Source of the DNA: Eubacteriales bacterium
GTDB lineage: Bacteria; Bacillota; Clostridia; Peptostreptococcales; Anaerovoracaceae
Assembly (NCBI GenBank): GCA_028691625.1
Contig: JAQUYZ010000052.1
Location: forward strand, 1-8,505
Length of the DNA stretch: 8,505 nt
Reading direction: 5' to 3'
Shown: in pieces, positions 1 to 5,931 of the stretch
Numbering within the stretch: position 1 is the stretch's first letter
Layout of the letters: each line of letters starts with the position of its first letter
Notes under the pieces: model-generated
The model's input: the letters and a program-made list of their open reading frames with translations, nothing else
The model's database searches: none
What the model was told of the DNA's origin: nothing
Made by a program: the position numbers and the translations under genes

Positions 1-1150
1 CCCCTTCTGCTTCAAAAGCTTCCTTCAGGTTATAAAGATCGATCTCCGGGTTTTCCGGGTCTACCACCGGAATAATATCCAGCTTGTATTTCACCGCGAA
101 ATCAAAGTCCCTCTGGTCATGGGCAGGAACCGCCATGATTGCACCGGTACCATAATCCATAAGAACATAGTTTGCAATATAAATCGGCACCTTTTCCCCG
201 TTGAGCGGGTTGATTGCATACCTTCCGATAAAGGTTCCCTCCTTTTCGAGGGTCGTTGCCGTTCGTTCGATCTCCGTCATATACTGAAGCTTGTTCAGAA
301 ATTCATTCACAGAAGTTTCGAACTCAGTGCCGGCGATCAAGTCCTTCACATAGGGATGCTCCGGTGCAAGAACCATATAGGTCACTCCGTACAGAGTATC
401 CGGTCTTGTAGTAAAGATTTTCAGATTCTTGTCAAAGCCTTCTATGGTAAAATCGACTTCTGCGCCGACGCTCTTGCCGATCCAGTTTTTCTGCATGATC
501 TTAACCTTGTTCGGCCAGCCGGCAAGCTTGTCGAGATCAGCCAGCAGCCGGTCTGCATACTCAGTGATCTTTAAATACCATTGATCAAGATCCTTTTTCC
601 CAACCGGCGTTGCGCAGCGTTCACAAGCCCCGTCAACCACCTGTTCGTTGGCAAGCACGGTCTGACAGGACGGACACCAGTTGACCGGATTCTTTTTCTT
701 GTATGCAAGCCCTTGATTGAAGAACTGAATGAAGATCCATTGCATCCATTTATAGTAGTCCGGATGACAGGTAGCGACCTCTCTGTCCCAGTCGTAAGAT
801 AAACCCAGCTGCTTCAGCTGGCTTCTCATTTCCGCGATATTGTCCCAGGTCCATACATTGGGATGAATGCCGTTCTTGATCGCAGCATTTTCAGCCGGCA
901 GACCGAAAGAATCCCATCCCATCGGGTGCAATACATTATACCCGTTCATTTTAAGATATCTTGTCGCAACATCTCCGATGGAGTAATTTCTTACATGGCC
1001 CATATGAAGCTTGCCCGAAGGGTAAGGGAACATTTCCAGCAGGTAGTATTTTTTCTTGCCCTCCTCCTCCGTTGTTTTAAAAAGCTGATTTTCTTCCCAA
1101 TGTTTTTGCCATTTGGCTTCGATTTCTCCGAAATCATAGCGCTCTATCAT
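1..1150 (-). CDS. leuS: Leucyl-tRNA synthetase, N-terminal part (runs off window)
   Basis: A class I synthetase charging tRNALeu. I translated the frame by hand: 383 full codons are open from the ATG at 1150 to position 2, nearly half of the usual length of about 800 residues. The start reads [14 protein letters not shown]. Class I HIGH appears as HMGH at 49-52 within [11 protein letters not shown] four-cysteine zinc hairpin has Cys159, 162, 176 and 179. The CP1 editing domain shows TTRPDT at 247-252 (threonine-rich loop with Thr252) and [15 protein letters not shown] at 334-348. Asp345 is the editing residue that binds the amino group of a mischarged amino acid; numbering matches E. coli LeuRS as I recall it, so proofreading should be intact. 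KMSKS and the anticodon-binding domain lie outside the window. GGAGG nine bases upstream supports the start. In many Clostridia leuS directly follows rsfS. Confidence 0.97.
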   Translation of the reverse strand, partial: MIERYDFGEIEAKWQKHWEENQLFKTTEEEGKKKYYLLEMFPYPSGKLHMGHVRNYSIGDVATRYLKMNGYNVLHPMGWDSFGLPAENAAIKNGIHPNVWTWDNIAEMRSQLKQLGLSYDWDREVATCHPDYYKWMQWIFIQFFNQGLAYKKKNPVNWCPSCQTVLANEQVVDGACERCATPVGKKDLDQWYLKITEYADRLLADLDKLAGWPNKVKIMQKNWIGKSVGAEVDFTIEGFDKNLKIFTTRPDTLYGVTYMVLAPEHPYVKDLIAGTEFETSVNEFLNKLQYMTEIERTATTLEKEGTFIGRYAINPLNGEKVPIYIANYVLMDYGTGAIMAVPAHDQRDFDFAVKYKLDIIPVVDPENPEIDLYNLKEAFEAEG

Positions 1151-1159
1151 TTATGTTAA

Positions 1160-1164
1160 CCTCC
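1160..1164 (-). promoter_or_regulatory. Ribosome binding site of leuS
   Basis: GGAGG on the minus strand, nine bases before the leuS ATG. The whole rsfS-leuS gap is 55 bases, too short for a T-box leader, and holds no terminator-like hairpin. Confidence 0.75.
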
Positions 1165-1205
1165 GTATTCTATTACTGCAACTCTTGCGCAACGTTGTTA
1201 CCTTG

Positions 1206-1559
1206 TCAATCGATGGTATCGTCTATTTCTATAAAACTGCAGTCGCTCCAAACCTTTTCAATATTGTACCTGTCACGCTGTTCCACCGTAAATATATTTA
1301 CAATCACATCACCATAATCCATCAGAATCCAGCCTGATGTTTTCTTGCCTTCCACACTTTTCGTCAGAATTCCAACTTTTGAAAGTTGATCTTCTACTTC
1401 ATCGACCAAGGTTCCGACCTGTCTCTCCGAACCGCCGGAGGCGATTACGAAATAGTCCGCAAAGGAAGATTTCTCAGTGATATCGATCATGACTACATCC
1501 AGCGCCTTTTTTTTCAATAATACAGCTGCTGCCTTCAACGCGATATCTTTGTTATTCAT
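1206..1559 (-). CDS. rsfS: Ribosomal silencing factor RsfS
   Basis: RsfS (also called YbeB or Iojap-like) binds ribosomal protein uL14 on the large subunit and blocks joining of the subunits, lowering translation in starvation or stationary phase. The 117-residue length is typical. Family motifs are KSSFADYFVIASG at about 30-42, a QVGTLVDEVEDQL helix at about 47-59, and GWILMDYGDVIVNIF at about 76-90, followed by the acidic C-terminal tail often seen. The ATG at 1559 overlaps the end of yqeK by eight bases and has AAGGAG seven bases upstream. A run of eight A (1507-1514) encodes a triple-lysine stretch and could be slip-prone. leuS starts 55 bases downstream. The identification is firm. Confidence 0.96.
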   Translation of the reverse strand: MNNKDIALKAAAVLLKKKALDVVMIDITEKSSFADYFVIASGGSERQVGTLVDEVEDQLSKVGILTKSVEGKKTSGWILMDYGDVIVNIFTVEQRDRYNIEKVWSDCSFIEIDDTID

Positions 1560-2142
1560 TCGTTTTCTCCTTTCTTTCCATACTATTTATTAAACTGTCT
1601 CTTGCCATTACCGTGTTCTGGTCTAAATACAGGCCTCTGCAATTTACATATTCGATGGAATGCTCCAGTGATGCCAGACAGGCTCTGTCCAGGTCTTGCC
1701 CGGCGAGTTCACGAATCTCTTCGATCCCCGGATAGGACCGGTTCGGCTCAATCGCGTCTGCAAGATAGATAATCTTCTCAAGTCTAGACATATTCGCTCT
1801 GCCTGTCGTATGAAAACGCACGGCATTGAGAATATCCTGATCCTTAATATCATACTCTCTTTCCAAAATAACGGCTGCAATTTTGCTGTGTGCCAGATTG
1901 GCGTTGTTCAGATACACAGGAGCAAGTGCAAGCTGTCTGACATATCCATTCAGCGACGTTTCCGACACACCCCGAAAAAAATCATGGCAAAGAGCGGCAA
2001 GCTCGGCTTTTTCCATGTCCTCTCCGTACCGCCGGGAGAGCTTTCTTGCTTCCTCCACAACTGCATAGGTATGTATCCGCCGTTTTTCCGTCATATTACG
2101 TTCGATATATTCAATTATTCTTTGTTTATCCGAACATTGCAT
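1552..2142 (-). CDS. yqeK: YqeK-family HD-domain phosphohydrolase (probable Ap4A hydrolase)
   Basis: A 196-residue HD-superfamily protein of the YqeK family. Characterised members are symmetrical diadenosine tetraphosphate (Ap4A) hydrolases, converting Ap4A to two ADP. Probable metal ligands are His24 in RRIHTYAVV, His53-Asp54 in CHDFFRG, His85 in LAHSKIAA, His111 in RFHTTGRANMS, and Asp129 in YLADAIEPNRSYPG; the last two stretches are YqeK hallmarks. The lysine usual three residues after the HD aspartate (HDYAK in Bacillus) is arginine here. The ATG at 2142 has no clear SD, and an in-frame TGA nine bases upstream rules out a longer form. It overlaps rsfS by eight bases and follows nadD, the standard nadD-yqeK-rsfS order. 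Ap4A is a by-product of aminoacyl-tRNA synthetases, so the neighbourhood fits. Confidence 0.92.
   Translation of the reverse strand: MQCSDKQRIIEYIERNMTEKRRIHTYAVVEEARKLSRRYGEDMEKAELAALCHDFFRGVSETSLNGYVRQLALAPVYLNNANLAHSKIAAVILEREYDIKDQDILNAVRFHTTGRANMSRLEKIIYLADAIEPNRSYPGIEEIRELAGQDLDRACLASLEHSIEYVNCRGLYLDQNTVMARDSLINSMERKEKTNE
1567..1572 (-). promoter_or_regulatory. Ribosome binding site of rsfS inside yqeK
   Basis: AAGGAG on the minus strand within the last codons of yqeK, seven bases before the rsfS ATG. Together with the eight-base gene overlap it suggests that rsfS translation is coupled to yqeK. Confidence 0.75.
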
Positions 2143-2150
2143 ACTAAATC

Positions 2151-2188
2151 ATATTACCATTTATGTCCAAGTTAATCAAGTTATTATA
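2151..2188 (-). promoter_or_regulatory. Possible weak internal promoter region upstream of yqeK
   Basis: The 86-base gap between nadD and yqeK is the longest in the operon and AT-rich near the gene. On the minus strand it contains TTGATT (2174-2179) and TAATAT (2151-2156) separated by 17 bases, each matching four of six sigma-A consensus positions. It also has a perfect TATAAT (2183-2188) with no -35 partner. Such matches arise by chance in AT-rich DNA, so this is a weak candidate only. Confidence 0.2.
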
Positions 2189-2228
2189 CAAATAGGCTCT
2201 TCGGGCGCCGCAGGGATCCTTCCTGAAA

Positions 2229-2846
2229 TTATTCAGACAGCTCCGAATATAACTTATTTCGGTAGATGTATTCCTCCACGCCCTCCGGAAGCAGATATTT
2301 GATGCTTTTTCCTTTCCGGATCCGATTTTTAATATCCGTAGAAGAGATTTCAACCTCAGAATTATTGATTTCAAGCAGCTTTGTGCCATATTGTGTTCTG
2401 ATCCTGCTGATTAGCTCCTTTAATTCCTGCTCTTTATATCCCGGTCTGGTGCCGATTACAAAGGAAAAGCTTTTCAAAAGCTCCGCCGCCGCATACCACT
2501 TTTCAAGATGCAAAAAAGCATCAGTGCCGATAATGAAATAAAGCTCTACATCCGCATCCAAATCAGCCCTGCAACCCTTTAACGTATTGCAGGTATAAGA
2601 AATCTCCGGGGAGTCCAGTTCTCTTCTGGAAACCGAAAAATGAGGATTTCCGATAGTTGCTTTCTGAAGCATCGCGTACCGATGCACATCCCCTGCTATT
2701 TTTAAATTCAGTTTAAACGGCTGCACCTTTGCCGGCATAAAGATCACCTGATCAAGTCCGGCTTCTACTCTGGCCTGCTCCGCTAGAATCAAGTGTCCGT
2801 AATGAATCGGATCAAAGGTCCCTCCAATGATTCCTATTTTTTTCAT
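2229..2846 (-). CDS. nadD: Nicotinate-mononucleotide adenylyltransferase
   Basis: NadD transfers AMP from ATP to nicotinate mononucleotide, making deamido-NAD in the shared branch of NAD synthesis in the cytoplasm. The 205-residue protein has the nucleotidyltransferase signature GGTFDPIHYGH at 8-18 with the two histidines of the HxGH motif (His15, His18). It also has FIIGTDAFLHLEKW at 104-117 and the C-terminal ATP-binding ISSTDIKNRIRKGKSI at 167-182. The substrate loop usually written PPHK in Bacillus-type NadD reads QPFK here (42-45). The ATG at 2846 has GGAGG only four bases upstream, a short but workable spacing. In Firmicutes nadD usually follows obg-yhbY and precedes yqeK; here it follows aspS. 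The TAA lies in the loop of a weak five-base hairpin, unlikely to terminate transcription. Confidence 0.96.
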   Translation of the reverse strand: MKKIGIIGGTFDPIHYGHLILAEQARVEAGLDQVIFMPAKVQPFKLNLKIAGDVHRYAMLQKATIGNPHFSVSRRELDSPEISYTCNTLKGCRADLDADVELYFIIGTDAFLHLEKWYAAAELLKSFSFVIGTRPGYKEQELKELISRIRTQYGTKLLEINNSEVEISSTDIKNRIRKGKSIKYLLPEGVEEYIYRNKLYSELSE

Positions 2847-2850
2847 GATG

Positions 2851-2855
2851 CCTCC
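2851..2855 (-). promoter_or_regulatory. Ribosome binding site of nadD
   Basis: GGAGG on the minus strand, four bases before the nadD ATG. The sequence is strong but the spacing is at the short end of the usual range. No convincing promoter or terminator is visible in the 39 bases between aspS and nadD. Confidence 0.6.
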
Positions 2856-2885
2856 AGTTTGATTTTACTGTAAGATTGTGTCCGG

Positions 2886-4652
2886 CTATTCCACAACGCG
2901 GATTCCGAGTTCGTCCAGCTGTTCGTCCGGAACGGCGGTAGGCGCCTCGCTTACCAGGTCCATTGCAGCCTGATTCTTCGGGAATGCCATCACCTCTCTG
3001 ATGCTGTGTTCCCCGGCAAGGAGCATAACAAGACGATCCAGTCCGTATGCCAGTCCGCCGTGGGGAGGTGTTCCGTACTTAAACGCTTCGAGCAGGAATC
3101 CAAACTTATTTTTCACGGTTTCCTCGGAGAGTCCAAGTACCTGGAACATTTTTCTCTGTAAGCTGCTGTCGTGGATTCTGATGCTTCCTCCGCCAAGCTC
3201 CACACCGTTTAAAACGATGTCATATGCGCGTGCCCTGACTTCTCCCGGAGCCGTATCAAGCTTTGGGAGGTCCTCCAGTCTCGGGGAGGTGAAAGGATGA
3301 TGCATCGCTGAATATTCTCCTGTTTCATCGTCATATTCAAAGAGCGGAAAGTCGACTACCCAAAGCAGTTCGTACCGGCGGTCGTCCAGAAGTCCCAGCT
3401 TTCCTGCCATATCTCTGCGAAGAAAACCAAGGCTGTCAAACACGACCTTTGCTTTATCGGCAACGATCAGGATCAGATCTCCCGTTTTTCCACCAAATAC
3501 ATCGGTGATTTTCTTCATCTTGTCCGGCGGAAAGAACTTACTGGCGGAGGATGTTGTCTCGGTTTCTCCGATCTTGATCCAGACAAGTCCCTTTGCGCCG
3601 AAATGCTTGATGGCTTCCTGCAGCTTATCGATGTCTTTTCTGCTGAATTTTTCAGCAGCTCCCTCAATATTGATGCCCCTCACATCGCCGCCCGCGGCCA
3701 ATGCATTGGCAAACACGGGAAATTCACTGTCCTTAATCGTTTCGTTGAGGGATTTCAATTCAAAACCAAAACGGGTATCCGGTTTGTCACTTCCGAAACG
3801 CTCCATCGCCTCCTGATACGAGTACCGGGGCAGCGGGAGCTGGATTTCCGTATTCATGAGCTCTTGAAATAATTTCTTCAAAAACCGTTCCTGAACCTCG
3901 ATGACATCATCCACGTCAACAAAGGACATCTCAAGGTCGATCTGTGTAAATTCAGGCTGTCTGTCCGCCCTTAGATCCTCATCCCGGAAGCATTTTGCAA
4001 TTTGATAATAGCGATCGGTTCCACTGACCATCAAGAGCTGCTTGAACAACTGCGGAGACTGAGGCAATGCATAAAACGCTCCGGGATTTACTCTGCTTGG
4101 CACCAGATAGTCTCTCGCACCTTCCGGCGTCGGTTTACAGAGAATCGGCGTTTCAACATCCGTAAAGCCTTCGCTGTCAAAAAAATCGCGTGCGACCTTT
4201 GCGATTTGATGACGGAAGGTCAGATTTCTCTGCATTTTCCCTTTTCTTAAGTCAAGATAACGATATTTCAACCTGAGATTCTCCGATGCATCATCGTCAT
4301 CCTTGATGTAGATCGGCGGTGTTTCCGCTTCTGAGTAGATCATCAGTTCCTTGGCGAAAACCTCAATATCTCCTGTGGTAAGCTCCTTGTTTTTGGCCTG
4401 CCTTTCCTTTACAGTTCCTTTAATCCCAACCACGAATTCACTTCTCAGACTGTCCGCCTTTTGAAAAAGCTCCTCGGGTATGGTATCGTCAAACACGATC
4501 TGAACGATCCCTGTTTTATCTCTCAAATCACAGAAAATTAATCCTCCCAGGTTTCTTCTCTTTTGGATCCAGCCATTGAGCACAACGTTCTCGTCTATAT
4601 TTTTTTCTGTTAATACCCCGCACATGTGGGTTCTTTTCATTATAATATCCAT
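2886..4652 (-). CDS. aspS: Aspartyl-tRNA synthetase
   Basis: A class II synthetase charging tRNAAsp. At 588 residues it is a full bacterial-type AspRS. An N-terminal OB-fold anticodon-binding domain covers about residues 1-110, with GWIQKRRNLGGLIF at 27-40. Next come motif 1 around 163-184 (TDVETPIL, GARDYLVP), motif 2 at 222-239 (FRDEDLRADRQPEFTQID), the bacterial GAD insertion at about 290-420, and motif 3 at 533-541 (GLAYGLDRL). Leu35 in the RRNLGG loop, rather than the His common in non-discriminating enzymes, hints at a tRNAAsp-specific (discriminating) AspRS; this is inference from one position. The start at 4652 follows an AGGAG merged with the hisS stop; an ATG at 4640 is the alternative. 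nadD follows after 39 bases. No frameshift or missing catalytic residue was seen. Confidence 0.98.
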   Translation of the reverse strand: MDIIMKRTHMCGVLTEKNIDENVVLNGWIQKRRNLGGLIFCDLRDKTGIVQIVFDDTIPEELFQKADSLRSEFVVGIKGTVKERQAKNKELTTGDIEVFAKELMIYSEAETPPIYIKDDDDASENLRLKYRYLDLRKGKMQRNLTFRHQIAKVARDFFDSEGFTDVETPILCKPTPEGARDYLVPSRVNPGAFYALPQSPQLFKQLLMVSGTDRYYQIAKCFRDEDLRADRQPEFTQIDLEMSFVDVDDVIEVQERFLKKLFQELMNTEIQLPLPRYSYQEAMERFGSDKPDTRFGFELKSLNETIKDSEFPVFANALAAGGDVRGINIEGAAEKFSRKDIDKLQEAIKHFGAKGLVWIKIGETETTSSASKFFPPDKMKKITDVFGGKTGDLILIVADKAKVVFDSLGFLRRDMAGKLGLLDDRRYELLWVVDFPLFEYDDETGEYSAMHHPFTSPRLEDLPKLDTAPGEVRARAYDIVLNGVELGGGSIRIHDSSLQRKMFQVLGLSEETVKNKFGFLLEAFKYGTPPHGGLAYGLDRLVMLLAGEHSIREVMAFPKNQAAMDLVSEAPTAVPDEQLDELGIRVVE

Positions 4653-4661
4653 CCTGTCACA

Positions 4662-4666
4662 CTCCT
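4662..4666 (-). promoter_or_regulatory. Ribosome binding site of aspS overlapping the hisS stop
   Basis: The minus strand reads TAGGAG: the hisS TAG (4665-4667) shares bases with an AGGAG nine bases before the aspS ATG at 4652. This supports the ATG at 4652 over the in-frame ATG four codons later (4640), which would be about 21 bases away. Confidence 0.7.
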
Positions 4667-5918
4667 ATTTGATTATTTCTTTTACGATATCCTGCAGCGG
4701 AACCTGTTTTTGTTCCGAGGTTTTCATATTTTTAATGGAAACGCTGTTCTGGTCCAGTTCATTGTCGCCGATGATGATTGTATAGTTTGATTCGAGCCGG
4801 TCGGCGTATTTGAATTGTCCTTTGATGTTTCTTCCCAGGCTGTCCATTTCGGCTTTGATTCCCTGCTTTCTCAGCTCCCGCAGCAGCTTCAGTCCAAACA
4901 TTTTTGCCCGTTCGCCCATAACTGCAATGAATACATCCAGATTCTCCGGCACCGGAATTTCATTTCCCGTTGCTTCCAGGATCATCAGCAGACGTTCAAT
5001 GCCAAGGCCAAAGCCCACGCCCGGAATCGGCGGACCTCCGATCAGCTCGATCAGGTGGTCGTAGCGACCGCCGCCGCAGACGGTTCCCTGTGCTCCGATC
5101 CGGTTGGATACGAATTCAAATGCCGTTTTTGTATAGTAATCCAAACCTCTGACGATACCGGAATCTACAATATACTTGATCTCCATGGCATCCAGATTCT
5201 TTTTCAGGTCTTCAAAGGCAGTCCGGCAGTCACCGCAGAGATAATCCAGCATGACAGGCGCACCCGTAACAAGCTCCTGGCAGACAGGAGATTTGCAGTC
5301 CAGGATCCGCATTGGATTTCTCTCATACCTGTTTTTGCAGGTATCGCACAGATCTTCATACTTGCTTTTCAGAAAATCCCGCAATGCATTACGGTACGTT
5401 TCCCTGCAATCCGGGCAGCCGATGCTGTTGATGCGAAGCTCCAGATCATTAATGCCCAGAGAATTTAAAAAATCGGAAGCCAGGCCGATCACTTCCGCAT
5501 CTGCCATCATATTATCCGTTCCGAAGATTTCAATTCCCATCTGATGGAATTCCCTTAATCTTCCCGACTGAGGCTTCTCGTAACGGAAACAGGGGATGAT
5601 ATAATATAGCTTTGAGGGCTGCACCTCTGCGTACAGCTTATGCTCCACAAAGGCGCGAACCACCGGGGAGGTCCCTTCCGGTTTCAAGGTAATGCTTCTT
5701 TTTCCGTAATCTTCGAAGGTGTACATTTGCTTTTCCACGATATCTGTCGTATCACCGACCCCCCGTGCAAATAATTCCGTATGTTCAAAAACCGGTGTTC
5801 TGATCTCCTTGAATACATATTTTCCGCATGCTTCCCGGAATGCATTTTCTACATAATGCCATTTGTAAATCTGTCCGGGGAGGATGTCTTTTGTTCCTTT
5901 TGGTGCGTTTGTTAACAT
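4665..5918 (-). CDS. hisS: Histidyl-tRNA synthetase
   Basis: A class II aminoacyl-tRNA synthetase that charges tRNAHis; 417 residues is normal for bacterial HisRS. The N-terminus has the family motif PKGTKDILP. Motif 2 is at 111-126 (FRYEKPQSGRLREFHQ), the HisA loop RGLDYYTKT at 257-265, the HisB-like GGGRYDHL at 282-289, and motif 3 at 300-310 (GVGFGLGIERL). The C-terminal anticodon-binding domain covers about residues 325-417. Residues 168-231 hold eight cysteines in four pairs (168/171, 191/194, 208/213, 228/231), a possible metal-binding insertion common in Firmicute HisRS. The ATG is fixed by AAGGAGG six bases upstream. It lies 11 bases after hemZ and 12 bases before aspS, the typical hisS-aspS pair. 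There is no T-box leader, so it must be expressed from an upstream promoter. Confidence 0.98.
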   Translation of the reverse strand: MLTNAPKGTKDILPGQIYKWHYVENAFREACGKYVFKEIRTPVFEHTELFARGVGDTTDIVEKQMYTFEDYGKRSITLKPEGTSPVVRAFVEHKLYAEVQPSKLYYIIPCFRYEKPQSGRLREFHQMGIEIFGTDNMMADAEVIGLASDFLNSLGINDLELRINSIGCPDCRETYRNALRDFLKSKYEDLCDTCKNRYERNPMRILDCKSPVCQELVTGAPVMLDYLCGDCRTAFEDLKKNLDAMEIKYIVDSGIVRGLDYYTKTAFEFVSNRIGAQGTVCGGGRYDHLIELIGGPPIPGVGFGLGIERLLMILEATGNEIPVPENLDVFIAVMGERAKMFGLKLLRELRKQGIKAEMDSLGRNIKGQFKYADRLESNYTIIIGDNELDQNSVSIKNMKTSEQKQVPLQDIVKEIIK

Positions 5919-5924
5919 ATAAAG

Positions 5925-5931
5925 CCTCCTT
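5925..5931 (-). promoter_or_regulatory. Ribosome binding site of hisS overlapping the hemZ stop
   Basis: The minus strand reads TAAGGAGG: the TAA stop of hemZ (5930-5932) shares bases with the SD of hisS, which is six bases before its ATG. A near-perfect SD merged with a stop codon suggests termination-reinitiation coupling. Confidence 0.85.

Noticed and set aside
805..821. Inverted repeat CCAGCTG-CTT-CAGCTGG in leuS
   Set aside because: It encodes the repeated Gln-Leu-Lys-Gln-Leu and has no T-run; a coding coincidence.
119..1159. Three plus-strand open frames (151, 73 and 98 codons)
   Set aside because: They lie opposite leuS, whose frame I translated continuously with all key motifs; they show no family features.
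1165..1205. Palindrome TTGCGCAA and a TAGAAT in the rsfS-leuS gap as an operator or promoter
   Set aside because: Spacing to any -35-like hexamer is wrong and the eight-base palindrome is isolated; too little to support a site.
1644..1880. Second minus-strand frame of 78 codons inside yqeK, and similar ones at 2144-2389 and 5785-6132
   Set aside because: They overlap nadD/yqeK/hemZ/hisS in another frame, lack an SD and have compositionally odd translations (rich in Arg, Ser, Trp); frame shadows.
2190..2235. Possible terminator after nadD
   Set aside because: GC-rich palindromic bits (GGCGCC, GGATCC) and a five-base hairpin around the stop do not form a strong stem followed by a T-run.
2468..2482. 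Seven-base-arm palindrome AGCTTTT-C-AAAAGCT in nadD
   Set aside because: Within conserved coding sequence, with no partner sites elsewhere; not an operator or terminator that I can support.
3640..3658. Perfect inverted repeat with eight-base arms and three-base loop inside aspS
   Set aside because: No T-run follows on either strand and it falls in the GAD domain coding sequence; it explains itself as codons for Ala-Glu-Lys-Phe-Ser, likely chance.
4815..5468. Plus-strand open frame of 217 codons opposite hisS
   Set aside because: It is fully antisense to a firmly identified gene, has no recognisable domain or SD, and its composition follows from hisS codon use on the other strand.
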